A stretch of 64,000 nt of DNA from Tenrec ecaudatus (GCF_050624435.1 NC_134546.1:10377001-10441000), one strand, 5' to 3'. Shown: positions 21,780 to 31,899, counted from the stretch's first letter. Numbers and translations are program-made. The notes: generated from the sequence alone by a model not told the origin.

Positions 21780-21960
21780 CTCACCATAAAACCCACTGAT
21801 AATGAGTCGATTCTGACTCCCAACTACCTTTAAAGATAGAGTAGAGCTGCTGCTGAGGGTTTCTGAAGTTGCAACTCTTCAGCATGGAGTGGCTGATGAG
21901 TTTGAACTATAGACCTTGTGATTATCGGCCCGAAACTTAACCCACCACACACTGGGACTT
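21780..21960 (-). mobile_element. AfroSINE, antisense
   Basis: It follows the previous copy directly: 'ataatgagtcgattctgact', 'ctgctgctgagggtttctga', 'gagtggctgatgagtttgaa' and the head 'aacttaacccaccacacac'. Confidence 0.85.
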
Positions 21961-21964
21961 CAAG

Positions 21965-22478
21965 AGATTAAACAAACTCAAAAGTAATTTACTTTCCTGC
22001 CAAGAAACATACAGCATTTTTAAAAGCAATGAAACATCACCAGCCTTTTAACCAGGTCCACTTGCTTATGTCTTTCACCTAGCCCCGAAATGGCTAAATC
22101 TACAAAGAGGCAGGAAAATAATGTCAGTAGGCAGCAGCAGTAAAGTCACTCAACAGAAACAAAGCCAGTTGATGGACTTAGCGATTAATAGACTAAAAAT
22201 GGTTATTGTAAATGCACCTCAATGTTGCAGACTTCCGGAGTTCATATTCTTGCCACTGAAATTCCAGGGCTTAAGGGAGAAACTGAGAACCGGGATGAGA
22301 GTGTATGCGGACAAGTTCTCTACGCTCACATTTCAGGAGTCTGGGAGGCCAATTCTGGTGGAGGAAGACGCTTGTGAGTTGGAGAGGCATCCACATGCTC
22401 CTAACTAAAGTTGTTCCCCACGATGTGCCTCATAATAATGCCCATTTGAAGGTGCTCCTTGCAGGCACATGGTTGCTA
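21965..22478. other. Sequence without recognisable feature
   Basis: The overlapping plus-strand frames here (22121-22408, 22305-22697) have no family resemblance, and the second runs into the mariner element in the non-coding sense. Confidence 0.4.
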
Positions 22479-22589
22479 CTATACGAGGGGGTATTCCCCC
22501 AAAAGAAAAAAAAAAACGGATTTTTTTCCTCAAAGCTATTTAAATTTTTTAAAACAAAAGTACCTTATCACTTTCAAAGTACTCTCCAT

Positions 22590-23470
22590 TACACTTACTA
22601 CATTTGTCAAGCCTGCAATTCCATTCTTGGAAACATTTTTCAAACTCATCTGTATGGATGGCATGGGTGGGCGCTAAACCTGGATTGGCCCACCTAGGCC
22701 AGGTGAATTCTGTTCAGCCAATGGGGTCGATCAGGGGTGGTCCACCCATGCCTACCTGCGGGAAAACTGAACCTCTGAGCATGTGCAGTACCACTCCTTT
22801 GTTTCCGTAGCTTGGCTCTCTGGGCATGCGTTAATGGACATTCCCTAGTCCTACACTAGCCTACCTAACAGCACCTCCCTCAGTTTTTTCTTCACTACTT
22901 CTAAGTCATCAAATCACTGTCCTTTTGTGTTCTTCTTCATTCTAGGAAGAAAATAGAAGTCACATGGAGTGAGGTCCGGTGAGTAAAGTGTGTGGGGCAA
23001 GAGAGGCATGCTATCTTTTACCAAAAACTGGCACACTGAGATGGCTGCATGAGCAGGTGCATTGTCGCGATGGCAAAACCAGTCCCCTGTCTGCCACAAA
23101 CCAGGCCTTTTTTTGTTGACACTATTAGGCAATCTTTTCAGAACCTCTAAATAGAAAGCTTGATTAACAGTCTGATCTAGTGGAATGAACTCAAAATGAA
23201 CTACAAGTAGACATTTTCATTCATTTGGGACTTTGATAGATGTCCAGATTGAGGTTTGTCATCAACATTTCAGCTTTTTGGAAATGAGAAAACCACTCTC
23301 ACATTTGAGTTTTTCCCATAGCGCTGTCCTTGTAAGCTGTGTTCAACATCACAACAGTTTCTGCGGCAATTTTTCCTGAGCAGGAAACTAAATTTCACAG
23401 CCGCACATTGTTCTCTTAAATCGACCATCACAAAAAATGAAGTTCGAGTGAAGCTGCTTTTATGAAAAAA
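22590..23470 (-). pseudogene. Mariner transposase remnant
   Basis: A minus-strand frame at 22914-23132 reads HRDNAPAHAAISVCQFLV and then YSPDLTPCDFYFLPRMKK. The two aspartates are separated by 34 residues, the D34D catalytic spacing of mariner transposases. An upstream piece (23270-23476) resembles the N-terminal helix-turn-helix region (LREQCAAVKFSFLLRKN). The pieces are in different frames with stops between them, and an insertion at 22662-22868 splits the C-terminal part. The gene is therefore dead. Intact, it would cut and paste elements carrying the matching inverted repeats. Confidence 0.85.
22662..22868. mobile_element. Unidentified insertion inside mariner
   Basis: Compared with the shorter mariner at 30.43 kb, where 'ggatgactggcagcact' is continuous, this copy has about 207 extra bases between 'tatggatgg' and 'cagcacctccct'. 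An inverted pair ggcatgggtggg (22660-22671) and tccacccatgcc (about 22740-22751) spans its first 90 bases. The rest is unfamiliar. It may be a short DNA transposon plus filler, or a retained piece of another repeat. Confidence 0.45.
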
Positions 23471-23637
23471 ATTCACTGTGACCAGAAAGAACCTTCCCAG
23501 TCAATGCCAGTGGGTGCACTAACTCAGAGCGAGTTGCTGGAGGCTCGATGCTTTGCCTAGCAGGACAATGCGTTCTACAAAAGCTCTGGTCCACCCAGTG
23601 TAATTCCTGTATTTGGGGGGTACCCCTCATATATGCT

Positions 23638-24119
23638 TGAAGGTTAACTGCTTGAAGGCTATTTGCCTGAAGGTGTCTGCCATCAAGAGCAATCACCCCA
23701 CCCTAAGTAGGGCCTACTCCCCACCCTAAGTAGGGCCTACTCCCTTCTGATAAGAATCATAGATTACTCCTCTGGAGAAGAGCTCAGAGACACCTAAAGT
23801 CAAGCCAGCTCAGATCAGAGACAACCAAGGTTAAACTGCCACCTTAACTTTAGAATCCGCCCATCTTGTTACTGTGTATCTTCCTGTTATGTGTGTGCCT
23901 CTAATATATCCCCTTCCTGTTACATATGTGTATGATGTGGCTTGCATACCTGAGATTATATAAGCTTGTGAGAGAATACATTCATCTCTTCTCTGGTTCC
24001 AGTCTCTATGGGAGAGATGAGCAAGGCCTTACATGCCTTGTCTGATGTTTCTTTAATTTATCCTTCAGTTAAACAACCGCTCCTTGGGCCCATTCAGTTG
24101 TGGAGGCTGGTCCCGCACA
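23638..24119 (+). mobile_element. Probable ERV solo LTR
   Basis: The sequence has LTR-like layout: TATA-type 'gattatataagcttgtgaga' near 23953, then about 160 bases ending 'ggctggtcccgcaca' (CA end). A 23-bp direct tandem repeat (23696-23741) sits in the position of a U3 enhancer repeat. The 5' boundary is uncertain, since it abuts the mariner end and no target duplication was found. No viral coding sequence is present. Confidence 0.55.
23696..23741 (+). repeat. 23-bp exact tandem duplication
   Basis: Two exact copies of ccccaccctaagtagggcct followed by act, at 23696-23718 and 23719-23741. It lies within the putative LTR, where duplicated enhancer units are common. Confidence 0.9.
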
Positions 24120-25155
24120 GGGCTAGTTTATCTTTTCAATGAACATCATTTATATTAGTTCAATTTGTTTTTCTTGAATGAGAAGATACACATAAATGTT
24201 TTGCATACCATATTGTCAAGATATTATGTTGTGACTGAACCATAATAGTAGGAGTGATGAACCACAATTTAGACGTACTTTGTGGTTTAATCTCCAAAGT
24301 TAAGTGGAGGGAATCAAGTTGGCCTTCATTTAAATATTGTGTTTTTAAAAAAACTAATACACATCATATCGTCCAATCACGTCTAGCAGAATTGTACAAT
24401 TGGTACCGCAATCAGTTTCCAAACATTCTTTTTTAACATGGACCCCTTGACATCCTCTTCCCTTCAACCCCCTCCACCACTGGACCCCTCTCCCACCCCC
24501 CAAAAATAAAACCCTCACTCTATTTGGTATTTCTATAGGTTCATCAAACCTGCATTTTATATGTTGAAAAATGGAAAAACATATAGTACAACTTCAAGAG
24601 GGTGACCTCCAATGACATCACACCTCTCAGAGACATCCTAATATGGGCAAACAAACACCAAAGAAAACAATACAACACCAAAGATACAGAGAACGGAGGA
24701 AACCAGATAAGGTCCAGCGTGCATTATAGAGGGAATGTACTGAAAGTTTCAACTGTTCAAGTCAGATTTACGTCTTTGACCTCCTACACTCGTCTCTTCA
24801 AAGTCAGCTGTTGGTGACCACTTTCTTCCTATCCCTTAATTGAAGATAGAGGGAGTTTTCTGGAGACTTATTTCCTATGTAGTTTTTTTTTTTAGTTTTG
24901 ATTTTACATCCACCATACAGTTCTGTATGACTTATCAGACTCTTCAGTCTTTTGAATTCAGGGTAGTTAGGTCATGGGAAGTAACTGTGTCTCCAATTAC
25001 CACCTGCTCGGGCTGCTCACCTGCTCGATTCCCAGTTTAATACTTTCATTTCATTGACCAAAGCAGCCACTCCTTTGTTGCTTAGATGTAGTTTAAAAAT
25101 TGGCATGCTCAACTGCCTAATCATTTTAATAAGAAAGTGGATCCTGGGAGACTAA
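24120..25155. other. Sequence without recognisable gene
   Basis: It contains a C-rich stretch with 'aaaataaaacc' near 24500 and A-rich segments near 24650 that could be old LINE material. I cannot assign it. Confidence 0.35.
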
Positions 25156-25159
25156 GATA

Positions 25160-25350
25160 CGTAGGTGTTTTGAATTCCTTAAACAACTTGCCCAAAGGTT
25201 GGCGGTTGAAATCCACTTGCAGAAAGTCTGAAGCTCTACTTCTGAAAGATCACAGCCGTTGAAAACCCACATGGAGCAAAGTTATACTTTTAGAGACATG
25301 AGGTTGGAATGAGGTGGAATCAATTCAATGGCAACTGGTTTCTGATGTAC
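25160..25350 (+). mobile_element. Second-type afrotherian SINE, sense
   Basis: 'tacgtaggtgttttgaattc', 'cccaaaggttggcggttgaa', 'agctctacttctgaaagatc', 'gttgaaaacccacatggagc' and the end 'ggaatcaattcaatggcaac' are in the order of the element type seen at 8.11 kb. Confidence 0.82.
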
Positions 25351-25351
25351 A

Positions 25352-26825
25352 ATTTAAAGTTTGTGATCTGAGGAAGTCATTCAGTAAATTTTAATACATG
25401 AATACATCTCCTTCATATCAAAATCAACTAAAATTTCATATCAAAATCAAGTAAAACTGTTTCTACTCCACTGGCTTGGGCGTGAAAATTGTATTTTTAG
25501 GACATGGATAACAATAACAAAAATCACAAAATTGATACCTTCCTTTGAAATATCATGCAATAAATCCCATTTGTTAGTATAAAACTAATTAGTTAGTAAA
25601 TGATGCAGAGAAAATTTGGTACAATCTTGCGACAGGGATAAACTGTTGCAAACTCTTTTTTTCCTTTTATTAGAAATGTTTCATCTGTAGCAAAGGAAGA
25701 CAGCTTTTCATGTTTAACCTTAATTTTGAATATTTTGTTCTGGCAAATAATTATATTAATTCATGTGTGCTAAAAGTTGTTTTTCACTAAAAATTCCAGG
25801 CACACCTTCCTTAGAGATCAGAAAGGCACAATTTGGCTTCTAAACTGCATATGTGTGTGTGTGTGTGTATGCGCACGCGCCTGCGCACATATGTGCACAG
25901 GCGCGTGCATATGCATACATTCATTGTAATATTCAAATAATAAACAGGCTATCTTTCAGAACCCTTATTTTCTAATATTCTTCCACAAAATGAAGCTATT
26001 CTCTCCTAATGTCCTCAAAGGCTCCAAATAGCTCATAGCCAACACGGAACATGTTCCTATTTTAAACCTGTGAATGGCACACGAGTTGAAGGCCTGGGCT
26101 TTCACTCAAAAAGATTTGCAGGTCCCAAATGCCGACTCTGACATTTTAGATATATTTGGAAAATGTCAAAAACAAGCTAGTTAAAATATTAATGTTCTAA
26201 AGGAGTATTCTTGTATTGCCAAGAATGCGGCCCTTGTTTCCCAAGTGTAACAAATAGGTCCTCAAGCAGTTACTTTGCAGCTTTAAGATACATTACTTAA
26301 TGAGAAAAGTGGAAATCTCATGAGGCGATGACTTATGTTCTGTCCCTAAAATTGCTTATTTTCTGTATCTCAAGTTTCATTCATTCCTCATTCCATCAAA
26401 TACTTACTATACGTGTATATCAACGAATACAAGCATTAACTAATAGGTCATTGTCTCAAGCCTCACAAAGATGACAATCCAGGAAAGAGATAAAGACAGT
26501 GACATTGTAAGGGTGTTTTTGCTCAGACGTGTGTTTGGGGACTAGTGGGAATAATGAGAAGAACAATTTCGATTCTACCTGGGAGTTTTTCTTTTCATAA
26601 GCTTGTTACCGATACTTTCAGGATCGCATCTGATTCTCAGATGTGACTTCATTGGGGCTTCAGGCAACAAGGACTGCGCTGACTGCTGCCCCTTACCCTC
26701 TCTGCAGGGTGGGTGCAGAAGGAACTCACACTGACAGGAAATGCAGGGGGCAAGGGTAGAATGGGAAGAGTTAAAGGCACCAACTGACTATAGTTGGCTC
26801 ATGACACTCTCTTTTCCTCTCTCAG
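25352..26825. other. Sequence without recognisable gene
   Basis: AT-rich, with one Z-DNA/cruciform-prone site (25851-25908). No repeat family or exon was recognised. Confidence 0.4.
25851..25908. repeat. (TG)n run joined to a GC-rich palindrome
   Basis: About 20 bases of alternating TG lead into gcacgcgcctgcgcacat (25873-25890), whose reverse complement with one mismatch follows directly (25891-25908). The whole stretch is mainly alternating purine and pyrimidine. It could adopt Z-DNA or a cruciform. Confidence 0.9.
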
Positions 26826-26827
26826 AC

Positions 26828-26985
26828 CCCAGGCATGTCCCAAACCAAACTAAACTCTCACTCACAGCGACCCCAGAGGGCAGAGGCAGGAAACCTCATC
26901 TTTCTCCTGGGGAGCCACTGGTTTCAAACTGCTCACCTTGTGCTCAGCAGCCCAATGTGTAGCCTGTCTAGCTGTAGCTCAAGCC
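26828..26985 (-). mobile_element. AfroSINE, antisense, internally shortened
   Basis: 'aaactctcactcacagcgac', 'tctttctcctggggagccac', 'tttcaaactgctcaccttgt' and the head piece 'gctcagcagcccaatgtgta'. The central 'gcagaactgcc' block is reduced. Confidence 0.75.
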
Positions 26986-27154
26986 TCCCTTGCGACCTCC
27001 CTCTAGTACTCCGAGTTCCTGTCGTAAGGAAAGGGAGCGCTAAACCATCCTGCTTTCTGTCTCTGTAGGAGCCCTGGACCCCGCTAACACGGTTCTCATG
27101 CTTGGGTGCTGCCGTTGTGAGGACTGCCCCTTCCTAACCAGCTCTCTTGAATTG

Positions 27155-27335
27155 GCCGAGGTGAAGAGCTGATTTGACTCCAACTCATGGCAAAACTGCT
27201 CTCTCGGGTTTTCAATGTTGGTTTGAGGGTGTGGGTGGACAGGTAGCCAGGCCTTTCTTCCAAGGCACCTCTGGGAGGATTCATACCTCCAGCCTTTGGA
27301 GGAGTCAAACAAGCCGTTTGCACCATCCAGGGACT
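27155..27335 (-). mobile_element. Second-type afrotherian SINE, antisense
   Basis: 'gatttgactccaactcatgg', 'ctctcgggttttcaatgttg', 'gccaggcctttcttccaagg', 'cacctctgggaggattcata' and 'cctccagcctttgg' are the exact inverse order of the element type at 8.11 and 25.16 kb. Confidence 0.82.
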
Positions 27336-27737
27336 CCCCAGGACTGGTAGTACTTCAATTCTCTTCTAACAATTCCCCCAGGCAGTTTCACATCCTGCGT
27401 TACTCATCTCGCGGCTCCTCCTGCTTGTCCTACCTCCACAGTTACATCTTAAGCTCAGCTCCTCACATCTCCACCCGTTGTGTCACTGTACAAAGTCCCA
27501 GAGCCCAACTTGAGTCACCACACAGCCCCTTCTCGTGTTACTAGTCTAGGATACTGCTCCCACCCATGTAACACCCCAGATAAAATCAGCATCTCGCATT
27601 AACATACATACAGTTTCAACCATGTGGTTATACTTAGCCATCCTGGGCTTTTCAGCTTCTGAGAGATGTATTATTTAAGAGCTTTTTCTTACAAAAATCT
27701 TCCAAAGATATACATGGAGACGCATGGAAGAGCTATG

Positions 27738-27995
27738 TTGTTGTTGTTGGTGTTCGATGCTGTCAAATTCACTCTGACTCACAGTGAGTCCATGTGCCAT
27801 AGATGGAGACACTGCCCTGTCCCGAGCCATCCTCACACCATTCCTGTGCTTGAGCCTGTTGCTCAGCCACTGTGTCCCTCCATCTCATTGAGCGTCTTCT
27901 TTTTCAACGACCCTCTACTTTACCAAGCATGACGTTTTTCTCCAGAGATCAGACCCTCCTGATAATGTGTCCAAATTATGGGAGATGAAGTTATA
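27738..27995 (-). mobile_element. RTE LINE 3' region, antisense
   Basis: 'tgctgtcaaattcactctga', 'tccatctcattgagcgtctt', 'cgaccctctactttaccaag' and 'ctcctgataatgtgtccaaa' correspond to the antisense C-terminal ORF2 and 3' end of the afrotherian RTE, also seen at 32.8 and 55.2 kb. Confidence 0.82.
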
Positions 27996-27999
27996 ATGT

Positions 28000-28172
28000 T
28001 CTATTGATACAATGTTTTCAAGGATAGTTATAATACCTGATACCAAGGGCTCAAGTAGAAAGAATATGTTTTGGAAAGGATGATGCAATATGTACAAATG
28101 TGCTTGATACAATTGATGTATGGATTGCTTTAAGAGCTGTAAGAGTCCCTAATAAGGTGATAAAAAAATAAA
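28000..28172 (+). mobile_element. LINE-type retroposon 3' tail
   Basis: 'ctgataccaagggctcaagt', 'gtacaaatgtgcttgataca', 'gatgtatggattgctttaag' and 'gtccctaataaggtga', then an A-rich tail. Diverged sense copy of the tail family. Confidence 0.85.
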
Positions 28173-28212
28173 TATAAAAACAAAATAAAATAAATAAAAA
28201 ATAAAAACAGAC

Positions 28213-28213
<1 letters not shown>

Positions 28214-28272
<59 letters not shown>
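28214..28272 (+). repeat. (AG)n microsatellite
   Basis: An uninterrupted run of about 28 AG dinucleotides, following the A-rich tail of the retroposon at 28.0 kb. Microsatellites often grow from such tails. Confidence 0.97.
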
Positions 28273-28274
<2 letters not shown>

Positions 28275-28393
28275 ATACCGTATACACTCATATATAAGCC
28301 GAGTTTTTCAGCACATTTCTTATGCCATTTTGGTGGTAAAATTAGGTGCCTCGGCTGAAATTCGGGTGGTCTTTTACTTGAGTATATACAGTA
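28275..28393. mobile_element. Short palindromic MITE-like element, second copy
   Basis: 'ataccgtatacactcatata' at the left and 'acttgagtatatacagta' at the right are inverted ends. The reverse complement of the whole aligns with 13123-13242, including 'cctaattttaccac' and 'ctgaaaaactcggctta'. Confidence 0.72.
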
Positions 28394-28399
28394 GGTATA

Positions 28400-28705
28400 A
28401 TGTCCTTGATGTACCCATCACCATTTTGACAAATGTATATACCAATGTAGCCCACATCCTTACCATGACACAGTACATTTTCATCTCTCCAGATGAACCT
28501 TGAACCTCAGATACTTAGAAGGGGTAACCATTGTGCTGCTTTTGATTTTTACTTTCTACTATTTAGAGAACTCCATTTTTTTTTTATGCCTAGCCTCCTT
28601 TTTCCAGTTTGTAGGTCTGTGAGATCTATCCATGTTAGTGGATCTGTTAATTGCTTCTCATTTCTGTAGATACCAGTGAAGATGTCCCTTCTAGCTCTAA
28701 TTCCT
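28400..28705 (-). mobile_element. L1 3' UTR, antisense (first half)
   Basis: 'acccatcaccattttgacaa', 'catttccatctctcc'-like text and 'gagatctatccatgttagtg' follow the antisense layout of old L1 (L1M-type) 3' regions. It continues at 29460 after an LTR insertion. Confidence 0.6.
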
Positions 28706-28714
28706 TATATAATG

Positions 28715-29455
28715 TATAACAATTCGGGACCCTATGCCTGTGGATATAATCCCATTTTGGAATGAGTTCTCCGTTACAGGATTACGATGGGCTGTATCTT
28801 AAGGACTACTGTAATAGAGGGTATGACTTAAGACACATCCTTCTTCCTTGGGGGTGTGACCAGCTAAAAGGCCAAAAGCATACCTCCATCGAAGACACTC
28901 CTTGATGTATAAGATCCAACTCAGAGAGAGAAAGCCAAGAACCCCCTGAAGAGCATGTCCTAGATCTCTGTCTGAAGTAGCCAAGCCCACATCAGAACCA
29001 GAGACTGGGACAGAGGGCAGAGCAACAGCTGAGTGCTGAGACGGTGGGACTGGGAGACAGAGTGAGGGCTGCTTTCTGGGTCCATGGGGATTTCTGGGTC
29101 CATGGGGGCAGAGGCCAAGGGACCGTGTGACTGAGAGGTTGAGGACCAGGGACAGTGACTTGGCTGCTGGCTGTGGAGATGTGTTGCTATAGACAATGAT
29201 TGTCTCGTGATTGTTTACTGCTCCTGACTTGTGGTTACATTAGCTTTCCTAGTCAATCCCTATCATTGTGAGTATTGTTTGTCAGTTCTCTGTGGCCATC
29301 TCAATGGACTGTTGGACCCAGTATGGAGGCAGTGTCACACAGGAGGAATGGTTGGTGTCAGAGTCGGTAAGGGAGGAAATTCAGTGGGGCATGTCTGACT
29401 CCTGCCTCTTGGCAGTAGGGAAGCCAGAGAAGGTCAGATAAGGCACCTCCCCTGC
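28715..29455 (+). mobile_element. LTR-type element inserted in L1
   Basis: 'cctgtggatataatcccatt' and the following 'aggattacgatgggctgtat' resemble MaLR/ERVL-type LTR sequence. It lies exactly between two L1 halves. A small duplication 'ttctgggtccatgggg' occurs twice at 29076-29110. Ends are approximate and no coding sequence is present. Confidence 0.45.
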
Positions 29456-29459
29456 CTTT

Positions 29460-29880
29460 TACTACAATTGCATTATATGTTTTTCTTTTCTCTTGTTAGT
29501 GGACGTTTGCTCCATTTAAGTTTTGGGCTATCAAGACAAAAATGCTATGATAATTTCCACGTAATCTTTTTTAGTGGCTATATGGGGAGGCTTTAATATC
29601 TTCTTGTGGGCAAATAGGATGGAAAGATAATAGAATCTTCCCCTGAACTTCTTGAAGCCTCCTAGGATGCTTTTATTTCCTTTGGATACATTTCTAGGAG
29701 TGGAATTTCTTGGTCAAAGGGTGGGTTTATATTTAATTTGGTAAGAAATTACCAAACATTATTCAAAAGGGTTTTTTTACCATTTGTGTCCTCTCACCAG
29801 CAACACCTACGATTTCAAGTTGTTGCATGCCCTCACCAACATTTGATGTTATCCATTCTCATCTCTTTTAATGTATAAAT
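29460..29880 (-). mobile_element. L1 3' UTR, antisense (second half)
   Basis: 'gtggacgtttgctccattta', 'ctaggagtggaatttcttgg', 'accagcaacacctac' and 'gccctcaccaacatttgatg' are diagnostic antisense L1 3' blocks and continue the order from 28.4-28.7 kb. Confidence 0.75.
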
Positions 29881-29924
29881 ATCTCTCTTTCTCTCACTCT
29901 GTGCGTGTGTGTGAAGAATTGGTG

Positions 29925-30292
29925 CATTTGAATTATGGTGTTGGTAAAGATGATGGAAATGATCATGTACTGTCAGAGGAGCAAACAAACCTACCTTGGA
30001 AGAAGTATAGACAGAATACTCTTTAGAAGAGAGGATAGCGAGACTTGTCTCATGTACCTTGGACATAGTGTCACGAGGAACCGGCACCTGCAAATAGATA
30101 TCCTGCTTGGTGCTGGGCCAAAGAAAAAGAGAAAGACCCTTAATGGAGAGGTGGATCGGCACAGTGGCTGGAACAAAGGCTCACACATAACATAAATGGG
30201 AAGCGATGGTGCAGGATTGGTCAGGGTTTCTTTGTGTAGTACACAAGGCCATTAGGGGTTGGAACTGACTTAATGGCCCAGAACAACAACAT
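29925..30292 (+). mobile_element. RTE LINE 3' region, sense
   Basis: 'tgaattatggtgttggtaaa', 'gcaaacaaacctaccttgga', 'gatagcgagacttgtctcat', 'ggtggatcggcacagtggct' and the end 'gaactgacttaatggcccag' then 'aacaacaac'. The sense order of the RTE C-terminal ORF2 and tail, full of stops. Confidence 0.85.
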
Positions 30293-30432
30293 GTATATAA
30301 ATGATAAGCATTTTGTCTCTTTCCATTCCTATAAAAAGTTATAAAGAAAAATGTACTTCCAGTCCTCAGCATACTTGATGGGACCATATTCCCTTGAGAC
30401 TTGAGCCTGATGGGATAGATATCTCCCCCAAA

Positions 30433-30761
30433 TATGAGGGGGCACCTCTCCCCAAACCAGATTTTCCCTGCAAAGTTTTGTTTTTAATTTTTTTTAACAA
30501 AAAACCTTATCGCGTTCAAAGTACTCTCCATTACACTTAATACATTTGTCAAATCTGAGATTCCAGTCTTGGAAACATTTTTCAGACTTATCTTTTGGAT
30601 GACTGGCAGCACTTCCCTCGATTTTTTCATCACCATCAAATCGCTGTCCTTTTTATGTTCCTTCCCAGGCGATGCCACTGGGTGCACTAACTCAGAGCAT
30701 ACTACAAAAGCTCTTCCCACTGGAGGTTTTTTTCCATTTGGGGGGTGGGTATCTCCTCATA
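30433..30761 (-). mobile_element. Mariner, internally deleted (MITE-like)
   Basis: Left end tatgagggggcacctctccc and right end gggtgggtatctcctcata match the ends of the mariner at 22.48 kb. The interior jumps from 'tcgctgtcctttttatgttc' to 'cttcccaggcgatgccactg'. In the longer copy these lie about 560 bases apart, so the catalytic core is lost. Only the ends and short flanking sequence remain, as in mobile deletion derivatives. Confidence 0.85.
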
Positions 30762-30847
30762 TATAGTCTCTTTGGTAGACGCACAGGGCTGCCATAGTTG
30801 AAATTGACTTGATGCCCACTGATTTCTACTGGTTTATGATGCGATGT

Positions 30848-31085
30848 AGGAGCCATGGTGGCATAGTGGTTAAATCTTAGATGGCTTAACCCCGCAGTTC
30901 AAAACCACCCGCCGCCTTGAGGGAGAACTGCAAGACTTTCTATAGGTCTTTTTAATATGACAACTGTTGAATTGTATGATATGTGACTCATGCGGTTACA
31001 GTCTTGGATCTCCACAAGGGCAGTTCTATCCTCCCCTACAAGGTTCCTATGATTTGGAATCTACTTGGCAGCAATGAGTTTCCTT
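30848..31085 (+). mobile_element. AfroSINE, sense, with internal extra segment
   Basis: The head 'gagccatggtggcatagtgg' and end 'gaatctacttggcagcaatg' enclose the normal body, plus about 45 extra bases ('gacaactgttgaattgtatg', 'atatgtgactcatgcgg') that resemble the tail of the LINE-type elements at 20.8 and 45.7 kb. Confidence 0.8.
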
Positions 31086-31189
31086 TTCGGTTTAGCTGAC
31101 TCTCTGAAAGGAGAACCCTAACCCTAACCCTATCTTTCAGTAATAAATTTTGAGATATGCTAATATATATGTTTTTTTGCTGAGAAATT

Positions 31190-31262
31190 TCACTGCCTAG
31201 GAGAGAGACTCCTAGCAATGTTATGAGTCAGCATTGACTCAATGGCAATGAGTTTGGTTTGG
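31190..31262 (+). mobile_element. AfroSINE 3' end fragment
   Basis: Only 'gttatgagtcagcattgact' and 'caatggcaatgagtttggtt' are preserved. Confidence 0.75.
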
Positions 31263-31689
31263 AGAGGTGAGAAAAACAACATATGCAGAAGCAGGAGTGA
31301 CATCAAATCTAGAAAGATAAGTAAAGAGGTGTTGGGAAAATGAGTTAGAAACCAGACTGAAAGATAACTCAGGGTGATGTACTTACTGAAGACAAGGAAG
31401 ATCGTTCTAAGATAGTTCAGTGAATAGAACATGAGAGGCAAGCTCCCTGATCAAGGGAATCTGGTAACTAAAGAATCCATTCTATCTGAGAGCTAGACAG
31501 TGAGGGCAGGACCCAAACAGAAATGCCTTAGCCTCCATCATGAAAAGGAACATAGGGCCGACTTGGCCTGCAGAAGATATGTATGGAAAGCTCAGAATAT
31601 AAGTAAAGGAGATCTTTTTGCGAATAACTCGATAGATTGATTTGACCATGTCAAATTAGTATGAGAAATAAATCTGAGTATCTGAGAGT

Positions 31690-31882
31690 TGAGGGTCGTG
31701 GTAATTCAGTGATAGAATCCTCACCTTCCTTGTGGTTACACCTTGGGCTGCTATTTGCAAGGCCCGTAGTTTGAAACCACCAGCCACTCTGTGGAAGAAA
31801 GATGGAGCCTTCTATTCCCCAACAGAGTTACAGCTTCAGAAACCCACAGGGGAAATTCTTCTCTCTCTGGACATCAGGACTT
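31690..31882 (+). mobile_element. AfroSINE, sense
   Basis: A degenerate head ('gtggtaattcagtgataga', 'gggctgctatttgcaaggcc') leads to the body 'ccttctattccccaacagag', 'cagcttcagaaacccacagg' and 'ggaaattcttctct'. The last 40 bases have decayed. Confidence 0.82.
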
Positions 31883-31899
31883 GTAAGACTGTCTAGAAA

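Larger units (their letters stand above)
22482..23631 (-). mobile_element. Mariner transposon, antisense, decayed
   Basis: The left end reads tacgagggggtattccccc and the right end reads ggggggtacccctcata, which are inverted repeats. TA lies on each side (22480-22481, 23632-23633), as for Tc1/mariner insertions. The minus strand carries transposase remnants throughout. The 1150-bp length includes a 207-bp foreign insertion, which leaves about 940 bp, close to the lower range of mariner elements. Confidence 0.88.

Noticed and set aside
27727..27960. Possible protein-coding exon in the 88-codon frame with Cys/His residues
   Set aside because: The frame is antisense to an RTE fragment.
28051..28287. 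Open frame with long Ser-Leu repeats
   Set aside because: A translation of the (AG)n microsatellite.
31110..31132. Three CCCTAA units resembling a telomeric repeat
   Set aside because: Only about three units in isolation; too short to call an interstitial telomere.
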